A stretch of DNA of 64,000 nucleotides from assembly GCA_947466075.1 (NCBI GenBank), contig CANIBP010000001.1, positions 248,001-312,000 of the forward strand, in the 5' to 3' direction. A model generated the notes under the pieces. The model was not told the origin of the DNA. It was given only the letters and a program-made list of their open reading frames with translations, and ran no database searches. The stretch is from Verrucomicrobiaceae bacterium (GTDB lineage Bacteria > Verrucomicrobiota > Verrucomicrobiia > Verrucomicrobiales > Verrucomicrobiaceae). A program made the translations under genes and the position numbers. This document shows positions 1 through 7,585 of this stretch, in pieces (positions within the stretch are counted from its first letter, which is position 1; the number at the start of each line of letters is the position of its first letter).

Positions 1-215
1 GGTTTGCTAACTTCGCGAACAATGCGAGACGGGCGGCCTGTGCGTGGCTTGCGAGTCTCGATCTGAATCCAGCCAAGCGCAGCGGCCTGCTCGATCTCCC
101 ATTCCCACACGCTGAACGAGCGGGCAAATTCACGCACGGTCAAAGTTCCAGAGTTCCTCGTCAGAATTCGGCGAATACGGTCGAGACGTTCGCGGCAGAG
201 GGGTAGGGGAGGCAT
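1..215 (-). CDS. Winged-helix-like DNA-binding protein, N-terminal part (runs off window)
   Basis: An open frame begins with ATG at 215 and stays open to the window edge (71 codons). The translation opens MPPLPLCRERLDRIRRILT and then reads like a small helix-turn-helix: a TLTVREFARSF helix, a WEWEIEQAAALGWI recognition-like helix, and a basic KPRTGRPSR tail. It lies in the integrated element and is convergent with nothing visible. A truncated copy of its 5' end occurs at 644-709. The role is probably regulatory for the element, but the family is not identified and the C-terminus is missing. Confidence 0.55.
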   Translation of the reverse strand, partial: MPPLPLCRERLDRIRRILTRNSGTLTVREFARSFSVWEWEIEQAAALGWIQIETRKPRTGRPSRIVREVSK

Positions 216-255
216 GTCTTGACTTAAATCTTGATCGGTGAGATTAATGGTTGTC

Positions 256-621
256 ATGAAAATACCGCCATTGCCTGCAATTATAAGCCTTGCTGTTTTC
301 TTGGCCTCCTGCGCTTCTCCCGTCAGATACACAGACAAAGAGCTTACAACTCTCGATAAAAACACCAAGTATCGAATTGATGCTCACAGCGCTGGCTTCA
401 CAGCCACGATGATCTATTCTCGATACCAGTTTGTGCCGGAAAGTAACGCAGTGTCTGATGCAGCCAAAAACAATCTGATGGCATTGTGTCATGATGAAGC
501 CTCAAAAAGAGGAAAGACCATTTTACCGATCAATGAGCAGGCCATTAGGATGTCGATGGGGCGTAACGGATTGACCGGAATTACATCCTGGTCTGGATCT
601 GTGAGTGTTAATTACAGATGA
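256..621 (+). CDS. Small predicted lipoprotein of the integrated element
   Basis: This encodes about 121 residues starting MKIPPLPAIISLAVFLASC. A hydrophobic segment ends in an LASC lipobox, so the mature protein should be lipidated at that Cys and anchored in an envelope membrane. The rest is soluble, with no motif I recognise. In-frame GTG (238) and ATG (247) codons lie upstream. I chose ATG 256 because it gives a normal signal peptide; no start has a strong Shine-Dalgarno sequence. It stands alone between two copies of a repeated gene end and is probably element cargo of unknown function. Confidence 0.55.
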   Translation: MKIPPLPAIISLAVFLASCASPVRYTDKELTTLDKNTKYRIDAHSAGFTATMIYSRYQFVPESNAVSDAAKNNLMALCHDEASKRGKTILPINEQAIRMSMGRNGLTGITSWSGSVSVNYR

Positions 622-838
622 GCTACGCATGACATTTTCTTGCTCATTTGCAAACCCTCATGCGATGGATGCGGTAAAGACGTTCGCGGCAGAGGGTGAG
701 AGGGCGCATGGCGAACGTTGATAATCAGCCTGCCAAATTTCAAGTGCGGAAAAGTTCGGCATGATGCTGCTGGCTCGTTTGCTGCGTGGGGCATGACCGC
801 GAAGGAAGCAGCGGCGGTGGATTTGAAGACGTTGTGAC
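622..838. other. Gene-poor gap with remnants of element genes
   Basis: I see no intact gene here. On the minus strand 644-709 encodes 21 codons (MRPLTLCRERLYRIHRM then stop) that resemble the first residues of the HTH protein at 1-215. The plus strand from about 720 to 837 ends in a protein-like stretch (SFAAWGMTAKEAAAVDLKTL, stop at 837) with no start of its own. Both look like leftovers of deleted genes. Confidence 0.4.
675..709. repeat. Diverged direct repeat of 184-215
   Basis: The stretch gacgttcgcggcagaggg followed by a G-rich run and 'cat' occurs here and again at 184-215 in the same orientation. On the minus strand both copies give the start of a similar protein (CRERL). It is a partial duplication of a gene start rather than a dispersed repeat. 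Confidence 0.5.
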
Positions 839-1045
839 TTACTTCACGATCTCATACGGAAATGTCCGTTTTGATTCTGCTTCCATCTGCAAGCGCCGCG
901 CTTTGTCTTGCTCCTCTTGGAACTGGTATTTGTATTCGTTCAGTGACTCCTTGAGATAATCTCTCGGCGCTGGCTTGTTGTACATCCTGATCAAATTCAG
1001 AGCGATGAAAACAGCGGGAACTCCAATGATGAAGAGTTTTTTCAT
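839..1045 (-). CDS. Small single-pass membrane protein
   Basis: This encodes 68 residues starting MKKLFIIGVPAVFIALNLI, a single N-terminal hydrophobic helix, followed by a charged, probably helical tail (EYKYQFQEEQDKARRLQMEAESK). The start ATG (1045) overlaps the stop of the upstream small membrane gene in an ATGA, so the two are likely translated together. A longer frame upstream is possible but would read through the neighbour. No family is recognised; it is cargo of the integrated element. Confidence 0.5.
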   Translation of the reverse strand: MKKLFIIGVPAVFIALNLIRMYNKPAPRDYLKESLNEYKYQFQEEQDKARRLQMEAESKRTFPYEIVK

Positions 1046-1245
1046 GAGCGTAATGCAGGGTTGATGATGAATCGGTAAACGAGGATCATTCCCACCATGG
1101 AGACGATGAAATATGAGATCATCCATTTCACAGTGAGATCCCGCTTTGTGAACGCAGAGTGACCGGCTGAAAACAGCCCAAAGAAAACGAGTATCACCGC
1201 GCCATTAGCAATATCGCTGTCCAACAGCCATTTCAAAAAGGACAT
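1042..1245 (-). CDS. Small two-helix membrane protein
   Basis: This encodes 67 residues starting MSFLKWLLDSDIANGAVILV, with two hydrophobic segments (about residues 12-30 and 42-60). An AGGG sequence lies six bases before ATG 1245 and supports this start. Its stop overlaps the start of the next gene by four bases. Together they form a two-gene membrane-protein cassette in the element; the function is unknown. Confidence 0.5.
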   Translation of the reverse strand: MSFLKWLLDSDIANGAVILVFFGLFSAGHSAFTKRDLTVKWMISYFIVSMVGMILVYRFIINPALRS

Positions 1246-1340
1246 ACCGCACCCTATCCCGAATCTCCGCTCGTCAAACGGCAATCCCACTCACGCCGCC
1301 AGCGTGCAAGGTTTGATGCGCGCCAGCATGGGTGTGAATG

Positions 1341-2633
1341 TCAGGCCTTACGGCGAATGATTTTCCCGCCTCCTGGGCCGCTGGTTTCGATTTCGATCAT
1401 GGGGGCTAGTTCGGCAAGGGCGGCTTCGATTTCCGGCTTGGGGGCGTTCCTGCCGAAAAGTTCATGCACCTTGGTCATGGTGAGAGGGCCATTGCCAAGG
1501 GCTTCCCATATCTTCGCAGCTTTTGGGTCTGCAAAGGTGCCAGCAAAGATGTGAGCTGCGCTGGCTTCGCAGTAGCGCCAGAATGCCAGCGCGGCTTCAA
1601 GGTGCTGTTTGCCTATGAAGTCGGCTCGATCCAGCAGGGCCAGCAGTAAAGCCATGCGCATGACCTGGGCTTCGGCGCGGGAAAGAATTTCGCCCATTCG
1701 CCCCGGTGGTGGTTCGCTGAGTTGTGCGTACATCTCATGCCACAAGTTACGGGCTGCAACATCCCGCTGAACCTCGCCACGGGCGCGGGCTGCTCTCACG
1801 GCTGCGCGGAGCGATTCAGTCAAGTCTGCTGTGTCTGGCGTACCGCCTCCTTCTGGCAGGAGCTTGGAGCGGTCGGCATGAATCCAGAGGCAGCGATTGG
1901 CTAGGCCGTTGCTCATTTCCACGCTGGCAAGCAGACGGCGAAGCTCTGGCAAGGTGACGTGGCCTATCATGCTGATATGTGCGCCTTCAACCTTGATGGG
2001 GTCTTTTCGGCGTAGGACGGCGATTCGTTGCCCATCCCATGCCTGACGCAAGAGAACGGATACCGTGTTGCCCTCGCGCTTCATCACTTGCAGGACTTGG
2101 GCAAACTCGCCTTCAACCAACAGCAGGCGTTTGTCTCCATCGTCGTCAAAGACTTGGGTAATGCCTTCGCCGGATACGATGCCCGTCTCTACACGGCTGG
2201 CGAACCAATCGGGATCAACTTCTTCAAGGATGTTCTTGGCCTGTGCCCAAGAGGTGCCTTTCCTGGCCTTGGCTGTGCGTCCGCAGATGATGGCAAACAG
2301 ATTAGCGCGGTGCCGCGAGCCATCGGCTACGAAGTAAGGGGAAGCGCCTATGAGATTGCCAAGGCCGGTGAGCAACTGCGCATAGAGCGCGGCGGGGTCG
2401 GCTTCGGTATGAGGCAGGATGCGGCGCACGATCTCGCCAGCGGTGCCGTAAAGGGCGGAGTCTGGCAGGGCTGGCGGTTTGCTCGTGCCATACGAAAAGG
2501 ACGAATTGCACGAAGGGTCTGCCGTCGGGAGGGGGGAGTTTTCGTAGTTTTCGTGCTTTTCGTTTCCGTGAGTGGCTGCAATGCTCGGTTTGAAGCTGGC
2601 ACGCTGGCGGAGGGAGTCGGCAAGTGGCTTCAT
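1341..2633 (-). CDS. DUF3987-type ATPase/helicase-like protein
   Basis: This 430-residue protein has a low-complexity N-terminus, then a DUF3987-like region. That region includes a P-loop-like GRTAKARKGTSW (about 116-127), an acidic LLLVEGEFAQVL (Walker-B-like) and a conserved SMIGHVTLPELRRLL segment. DUF3987 proteins occur in plasmids, phages and integrative elements beside primases and are thought to act as replicative ATPases. The start overlaps the stop of the Toprim gene (ATGA, 2630-2633), so the two are coupled. It probably supports replication of the element. The family is fairly clear; helicase activity is inference. Confidence 0.75.
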   Translation of the reverse strand: MKPLADSLRQRASFKPSIAATHGNEKHENYENSPLPTADPSCNSSFSYGTSKPPALPDSALYGTAGEIVRRILPHTEADPAALYAQLLTGLGNLIGASPYFVADGSRHRANLFAIICGRTAKARKGTSWAQAKNILEEVDPDWFASRVETGIVSGEGITQVFDDDGDKRLLLVEGEFAQVLQVMKREGNTVSVLLRQAWDGQRIAVLRRKDPIKVEGAHISMIGHVTLPELRRLLASVEMSNGLANRCLWIHADRSKLLPEGGGTPDTADLTESLRAAVRAARARGEVQRDVAARNLWHEMYAQLSEPPPGRMGEILSRAEAQVMRMALLLALLDRADFIGKQHLEAALAFWRYCEASAAHIFAGTFADPKAAKIWEALGNGPLTMTKVHELFGRNAPKPEIEAALAELAPMIEIETSGPGGGKIIRRKA

Positions 2634-3589
2634 TGGAAAAGGGCGTTGAGGGTTTCGTGGTGGGATTCACCAGCGGCGATGATTTCGCCCAAGTCCTTGA
2701 GGCCAGCGGGTAGCGCCATGGCATCGGCACGAACGCCAGCGGCTTCCAAGTCTGCCAGCCATGATGCAGCGGCATCCATTCCGGCTTCATCCGCATCAGG
2801 GATAATGCGAACGCTTCGCCCCTTGAGGCGTGCCAGCAATGCAGGATCACGGGCAAAGCGTGAGCTGGCGCTGCTGGCAGCAAGGATGCTCCAGCTTTCC
2901 TTCATGTTCACCAGCGCGAATGCGGCGAGGGCTTCAAGGAGTCCAATGACACCCTCCACAAGCAATACGTTCTGTGCGTCTCCAAGCCATTCCTGGCCTA
3001 TAAATGCACCGGTGCTGCCTGGCAGATTCTTGGCCTTGATCTTCGTGCCATCGCTGCGCGTGAAGGGCTGGCCGTCCAAGCGGCGGGCCTGGGCAAAAGT
3101 GCCTTCGTGAATGATGAAGCAGCGCTGGCCTTCGATCTCCGCGCCGCTCACGAATCCCCAGCGGTGCGCGAGGTCAACGGCATCGGGCAGCATGCGGCGG
3201 AGCGCGGCAACGGTAGCGATGTCATCGGGTTTGAGCTGCTTGAACTCAGGCCATGCTTTGCGCTGGCGTGCTTTCTTCTCTGCCTCGCTTTCAAAGTCGG
3301 GCGCGGTGCTGTCTGGCCGCGACGCTGCTTCATTTAACAGGTAGCCTAGCGGGCGTGTGGAACTGGCTGCACTGCGTAGCTTGTGTCGGAGTTCTGATTC
3401 CGTCCAGGGCGGCTGGCAGTGCGTTTGGTTCCATGCCATGAGCAGCGGCAAGGCGTTCTGCTCTGTCATGGCAAAGCCACGAGTGAGAGCAGCAGCGGCG
3501 TTGAATGTGGCGGAGTGTCCGCCACTGCCTTCGATGGCAGGCGGCATGCGCTCCAGATAGGCGGCAGCGCGTTCGGGGATTGTTTGCAT
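2630..3589 (-). CDS. Toprim-domain primase-like protein
   Basis: This 319-residue protein starts MQTIPERAAAYLERMP (ATG 3589). The first ~90 residues resemble the helical domain found in plasmid and phage primases (TRGFAMTEQNALPLLMAWN, PPWTESELRHKL). The C-terminal part is a Toprim fold: a glutamate motif VLLVEGVIGLLEA and an acidic motif IIPDADEAGMDAA, which would bind the catalytic metal. There is no zinc-ribbon at the N-terminus, so it may depend on the coupled DUF3987 partner. In-frame codons further upstream to 3637 are possible but less likely starts. Confidence 0.75.
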   Translation of the reverse strand: MQTIPERAAAYLERMPPAIEGSGGHSATFNAAAALTRGFAMTEQNALPLLMAWNQTHCQPPWTESELRHKLRSAASSTRPLGYLLNEAASRPDSTAPDFESEAEKKARQRKAWPEFKQLKPDDIATVAALRRMLPDAVDLAHRWGFVSGAEIEGQRCFIIHEGTFAQARRLDGQPFTRSDGTKIKAKNLPGSTGAFIGQEWLGDAQNVLLVEGVIGLLEALAAFALVNMKESWSILAASSASSRFARDPALLARLKGRSVRIIPDADEAGMDAAASWLADLEAAGVRADAMALPAGLKDLGEIIAAGESHHETLNALFQ

Positions 3590-3686
3590 GGGTGCAAGGG
3601 TTTGGTTGCGCCACTGCTTCCCTTGGCTACTCTCCACGCATCATTCACGAGCGCGGGCCATTGGCGAAAGTCAGTGGCTCGTTTCG

Positions 3687-3917
3687 TCATTCGGCCTGGG
3701 CTGCGATGAACTCGCGAATGCTGGCGCAATCAAACAGGCGGCGGCCTTTGAGCGCCCCCGGTTTACGAATGCTCACAGAGCGGATTTTCCGCTCTCCTGC
3801 GAGATTGTAGAGATGCGATCTGCTAAGCCCGAACAAGGCGCGGGCGGTGCGATGATCTGCAAATTCCGGCAGTGCTGTGACTGCCGCCGATTGTGGGGGA
3901 ATGGATATAGCCTTCAT
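3687..3917 (-). CDS. AlpA/excisionase-like helix-turn-helix protein
   Basis: This encodes 76 residues from ATG 3917, which has GGAG seven bases upstream; a GTG at 3938 is a weaker option. The core TARALFGLSRSHLYNLAGERKIRSVSIRK is a MerR/AlpA-type helix-turn-helix with a wing, followed by GRRLFDCASIREFIAAQ. Such proteins beside a tyrosine recombinase act as excisionases or activators of the integrase and replication genes. It lies just upstream of the primase gene and may control it. Confidence 0.7.
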   Translation of the reverse strand: MKAISIPPQSAAVTALPEFADHRTARALFGLSRSHLYNLAGERKIRSVSIRKPGALKGRRLFDCASIREFIAAQAE

Positions 3918-3991
3918 TTGAAGGCTCCAATTATTCACCCACGTATCAGGGTGTCCGCCATGTTGCCAATCAATCCGGTTTGATTGGCAAC

Positions 3992-4633
3992 TTATGCCTT
4001 TCGCTGCGTGCGGTGGTGAGCGGTCCGCGAGTCACCAGACTGCGGTCGAAGCCTGAATTTGTCAAAGCACTTTGAAACGTTGTCCTTCGTGAAGGTGTAC
4101 CCGGCCTCCTTTAGTAGCGTCATGACCTCCTTTTGGGAAGGCGCTTCGCCCCCTCTTCTTTTCAAGATGAAAAAGCCTACTAGAACCAAGATCATTCTCG
4201 CATCCTGCCTCCGCCCTCCTACGTTTTTGAACCGCTTGCCATGAGACAGATTCAACAACCCCTCCGATAATGTGCGAATGCTCGTCCATTTGCCTTGGGT
4301 AAGTAGCGCGGCAATTTCTTTGCTGATTCGTTCGGCCATAAGGGTCGCCACGTCACCCTCTCCAGCTTTGCGCGCCCTCAACAGCACAATGCAAAGCGTT
4401 TCCATTCGCAACTCCCAAGGTTCCATGTGCTGAAAGGCGGCAAGGAACTCCGCTGGAATATTAAGCGACATGAAAAAATCGCTAGGCCAAAGACAAGCAC
4501 CACTATTTTGAGCAACTCGGCAGGCTATCTCATAAAGCGCTTGTGTTAGATCAGCCTGGCCTGCTTCAAAATTACTTTGTTCCCATGTCGTGCCAGCGCG
4601 TGACAAGAGGGTGCCTTTTTGTTTCACACTCAC
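3992..4633 (-). CDS. Conserved-looking protein of unknown function, coupled to integrase
   Basis: This encodes about 213 residues from GTG 4633, with GGAGG eight bases upstream and a GTGA overlap with the recombinase stop at 4630. A TTG at 4648 would give 218 residues. It is soluble and mixed helical, with a C-terminal segment (SQKEVMTLLKEAGYTFTKDNVSKCFDKFRL) that looks like a winged helix. I do not recognise a family. Translational coupling to the integrase suggests a part in integration, excision or control. Confidence 0.6.
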   Translation of the reverse strand: MSVKQKGTLLSRAGTTWEQSNFEAGQADLTQALYEIACRVAQNSGACLWPSDFFMSLNIPAEFLAAFQHMEPWELRMETLCIVLLRARKAGEGDVATLMAERISKEIAALLTQGKWTSIRTLSEGLLNLSHGKRFKNVGGRRQDARMILVLVGFFILKRRGGEAPSQKEVMTLLKEAGYTFTKDNVSKCFDKFRLRPQSGDSRTAHHRTQRKA

Positions 4634-5805
4634 GCCACCGCCCTCCAAAGACGCGGAGCTTTCGCCACCACGCGGGATTGTGCTTCCGTATCGAGGTGAA
4701 CGTAACGGCGGTGTGCTTCATCAGTGGAATGCCCGCTCATGGCCTTGGTGACGGCTTCTGGCGCGTCGGAGTTCGCCAGCCGGGAAATCATCGTGTGGCG
4801 CAAGGAATGGAAGCTCAGAGCGCTGAAACGGCGTCCCTTGCCTTTCCGCGCCGCGCCTTGCTCACGATCAATGCCCGCCTTGTCCAACAGGCGGGCAAAC
4901 GCATTCGACAGCCCACCAGCACTTCCCGACTTCTTGCCGCAAAGTGAAGGGAAAAGTGGCGCATCCTTCTTCATCGGAATGGGCAAGCTCTTGAGATAAT
5001 CGCGAAGATCGGAGGCCATCACGACAACGGTTTCGCGCTCACTGGCGCGTTGCTTCCGGTGCGCTGTCTTTGCCTCGCGGAAGCGAAGAAGTTTCCCGCC
5101 TTCGATGTTCTGGCGTGAGAGATTCGCGGCATCGTTCAAACGAATGCCCGTGTGATAGGCGAACAAGATCATGCCCTGCCATTCAACGTCCGCCACGGCG
5201 AGCAAGGCTTTCACCTGTTTGTTGGTGAAGGGGCGGCGTTCCTCGCTCATAGAGCTGGCGAGCGGCTTCACGGCTTGAACCGGATTGGAGAGAATGACGG
5301 CCTTTCGGCGTGCATCCTCGAAAACACCATTGAGCACTTTGAGCGCAAAGCCTGCGGTGCCTGATGTCTTGCCCGCCTTCATTTCGGCATCACGGAAGGA
5401 TTCGATCTCCTGCGCTGCCACGCTGGCAATGCGGGCGTTGGCGCGCGTCTCGCCAAGATGAGCAAGGAACCCGTCGAAAATGGGGCGGTAGCGTTTGAGC
5501 GTGCCGTCTTTGGTGCCGCGTGCCTCCAAGCTGGCAACGTAATCTGTGAAGTGCTCACGGGTGGAACGAGTGTCCAGCCCTTCGCCGTGCGTGCGTTCCA
5601 TGAGTTCATTGAGCACTTTCACAGCGGCGGCGCGGGTGAGTTCTGCCGCCTTGCCCTTCTTAGCGGCTTCCTCGAAAGCCTCCGCTGCCTTCATCGCCAG
5701 CTTTCTGTCTTCCAGCTTCGTGGAACGCTTCACCTGCCTGCCCGTCTCATCGGTGAAGCAAGCCGTCCAAAAGGGGGAGTTCGGGTGTTTCCAGACAGAA
5801 GCCAT
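4630..5805 (-). CDS. Tyrosine recombinase (integrase)
   Basis: This 391-residue protein has a lysine/alanine-rich N-terminal arm-binding region, a core-binding SAM-like domain (about 85-175) and a C-terminal catalytic domain. The visible catalytic motifs are the first arginine in HTGIRLNDAANLS, the HxxR box FHSLRHTMISRL, and GHSTDEAHRRYVHLD with the final His and the tyrosine nucleophile. ATG 5805 is preferred over the TTG two codons upstream. It sits at the chromosome-side end of the element, 106 bases from a half tRNA gene that is the likely attachment site. Confidence 0.9.
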   Translation of the reverse strand: MASVWKHPNSPFWTACFTDETGRQVKRSTKLEDRKLAMKAAEAFEEAAKKGKAAELTRAAAVKVLNELMERTHGEGLDTRSTREHFTDYVASLEARGTKDGTLKRYRPIFDGFLAHLGETRANARIASVAAQEIESFRDAEMKAGKTSGTAGFALKVLNGVFEDARRKAVILSNPVQAVKPLASSMSEERRPFTNKQVKALLAVADVEWQGMILFAYHTGIRLNDAANLSRQNIEGGKLLRFREAKTAHRKQRASERETVVVMASDLRDYLKSLPIPMKKDAPLFPSLCGKKSGSAGGLSNAFARLLDKAGIDREQGAARKGKGRRFSALSFHSLRHTMISRLANSDAPEAVTKAMSGHSTDEAHRRYVHLDTEAQSRVVAKAPRLWRAVA

Positions 5806-5910
5806 ATTCAATGCCGAAAACAGTAAGAATAAAAGTAAGAATGTCCACCCCTGTTTTCAGGCGTCCATTTTTGTCTTTCTCCTAGTGAAATGCATTTTCA
5901 AAAGGGGGAG

Positions 5911-5948
5911 GATAGAAACCCTCGTTCTATCCATTGAACTACGGGGAC
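5911..5948 (-). other. 5' half of a tRNA gene, probable attachment-site junction
   Basis: Read on the minus strand from 5948 there is an acceptor 5' strand GTCCCCG, then TA, then a perfect D arm (GTTC, loop AATGGATA with GG, GAAC), then AGGGT and the start of an anticodon loop (TTC). No 3' anticodon strand, T arm or matching acceptor strand (CGGGGAC) follows. The tRNA is therefore cut in the anticodon loop next to the integrase gene. It resembles Arg tRNAs, but the identity is uncertain without the anticodon. Confidence 0.55.
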
Positions 5949-6074
5949 CACGAACGCCCTGCCTTCTTCACCGGATCGGACGATGATTCAACTTCGGATT
6001 GCAGGTTGCAACCGGCTGTAACATCTCCTTTTCTGCGGCGTTTCTGCCAACCGCATCCAACCCAGCCTCAACTT

Positions 6075-7523
6075 ATGAACTCCAGCACGCTTTCACGTCG
6101 TCGTTTCCTCTCCACCTCCGCCGGACTCGCGGCGAGTGCTTTCACCGGTCCAAATCTCCTCCTGCGTGGTCAGGATGCTGCGGGCAAGCGGCTGAATCTC
6201 GTCCAAATCGGCGCGAACGGCAAAGGTCTGGCCGACACGGGCATGGTCACGCTCTATCATAACATCGTGGCGATGGTTGATGTGGACTCGAAGCGTCTTG
6301 AGGAGGCCGCCAAAAAGCGTGAAAAGCATCATCTCGACTCCAGTCAGCCTGCGCCGCCTGCGCCGAAGCTCTACCAAGACTTCCGCAAGATGTTCGATGA
6401 GATGGCAAAGGACATCGACGGCGTCATCGTTTCCACGCCCGACCACACGCATTACCTCGCCGCGATGCATGCCATCAGGCACGGCAAGCACGTGTGCGTG
6501 CAGAAGCCGTTGTGCAATTACATCTCCGAAGTGCGCGACCTTCATCGTGCAGCCAAGGAAGCGAAGATCGTCACGCAAATGGGCAACCAGGGCCGCACGA
6601 TGGACGGCCAGCGCATGGCGAAGGAGTGGATCGAGCAGGGTGCCATCGGCACGCTGAAGGAAATCCGCCTTTGGACGAACCGCCCAATCTGGCCACAGGG
6701 ACCGATCAAAAAGAAGCTCATCGAGTGCCCGTCGAATCTGAACTGGGATCTCTGGCTTTCCTGCGAACCCAGCGAGCCTTACTTCGAGTTCGATCTCGAC
6801 GAAGCCGCGTCCAAGAAAAACAAGCGCAGCCCCGGCCCGGCTCCCTTCAACTGGCGTGGCTGGTGGCAGTTCGGCTCCGGCGCACTGGGTGACATGGGTT
6901 GCCACATCATGGACTCCACCTTCAGCATCCTCGGCCAGCTCATTCCTGAAAAAATCGAGGCCGAAAGCGGCCCGATCAGCGATTTGAACGCCCCGATGTG
7001 GAGCAAGCTCGTGTACCACATGCCTGCAGGCAAACATGCTGCCATGACGGTCTCTTGGCACGATGGTGAAAAAGACGGTATGCCGAACAAGCCCGAACGC
7101 CATCCCGACATCCCCGAAGAAACTTACAAAAAGGCCAGCAGCGGCATGATGTTCATCGGCACCGATGGCGTCATCTTTGAAGGCGATGCCTACTGCAAGA
7201 GCCCGATCATTTATCCGCTCGACAGGTACACCCAGGTCCGTCTCGACATGAAGGCGGGCAAGATCAAGCAAACCGAAACCCGCAGCGTCATGCCGGACAA
7301 TCCGCAGGGCGAATGGGCGCACCATATCGTCAATGGCGGCCTGCCCAGCTCGAACTTCGACTACTCCGCCCCGCTCACCGAGTTCGTCCTCCTCGGAAAT
7401 CTCGCCATCCGCGCCCAGCAGGCCGTTCAGTGGGACAAAAAAGCGATGAAAGTCACCAACGTCGAGGCTCCAAACAAGTTCATCACCCGTCCGTCGCATC
7501 GCGACGGTTGGAAGGTGAGCTGA
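6075..7523 (+). CDS. Tat-exported Gfo/Idh/MocA family oxidoreductase
   Basis: This 482-residue protein starts MNSSTLSRRRFLSTSAGLAA, a twin-arginine signal (SRRRFL) followed by a hydrophobic stretch. The Rossmann domain follows (LVQIGANGKGLADTG), with the family lysine in CVQKPLCNYISEV, where the usual EKP is QKP. The C-terminal half has the expected GDMGCHIMD segment. It should be an NAD(P)-dependent sugar or polyol dehydrogenase acting outside the cytoplasm; the substrate is unknown. Such paralogues are numerous in Verrucomicrobiota and Planctomycetota. The upstream frame extension to 5934 overlaps the tRNA remnant and is not coding. Confidence 0.88.
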   Translation: MNSSTLSRRRFLSTSAGLAASAFTGPNLLLRGQDAAGKRLNLVQIGANGKGLADTGMVTLYHNIVAMVDVDSKRLEEAAKKREKHHLDSSQPAPPAPKLYQDFRKMFDEMAKDIDGVIVSTPDHTHYLAAMHAIRHGKHVCVQKPLCNYISEVRDLHRAAKEAKIVTQMGNQGRTMDGQRMAKEWIEQGAIGTLKEIRLWTNRPIWPQGPIKKKLIECPSNLNWDLWLSCEPSEPYFEFDLDEAASKKNKRSPGPAPFNWRGWWQFGSGALGDMGCHIMDSTFSILGQLIPEKIEAESGPISDLNAPMWSKLVYHMPAGKHAAMTVSWHDGEKDGMPNKPERHPDIPEETYKKASSGMMFIGTDGVIFEGDAYCKSPIIYPLDRYTQVRLDMKAGKIKQTETRSVMPDNPQGEWAHHIVNGGLPSSNFDYSAPLTEFVLLGNLAIRAQQAVQWDKKAMKVTNVEAPNKFITRPSHRDGWKVS

Positions 7524-7549
7524 ACCGAATCGAGAGCGATTTAAAATCC

Positions 7550-7585
7550 AAACGGCATCGGGGCAACCCGGTGCCGTTTTGTTTT
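7550..7585. terminator. Bidirectional terminator between convergent genes
   Basis: A 13-bp stem (7550-7562 with 7567-7579, one G-U pair) closes on a GCAA tetraloop. It has T-rich sequence downstream (7577-7585) and an A run upstream. It lies exactly between the oxidoreductase and the convergent SDR gene, so it can stop transcripts from both sides. Confidence 0.8.

Noticed and set aside
612..794. 60-codon minus-strand frame in the element
   Set aside because: It crosses the diverged HTH-gene fragment in another frame and has no ribosome site or family similarity.
6093..7499. Long open frame of 468 codons on the minus strand
   Set aside because: It is antisense to the oxidoreductase gene, which has a clear Tat signal and family motifs. 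The antisense text is Arg/His/Val-rich with no motif, typical of GC-rich shadow frames.
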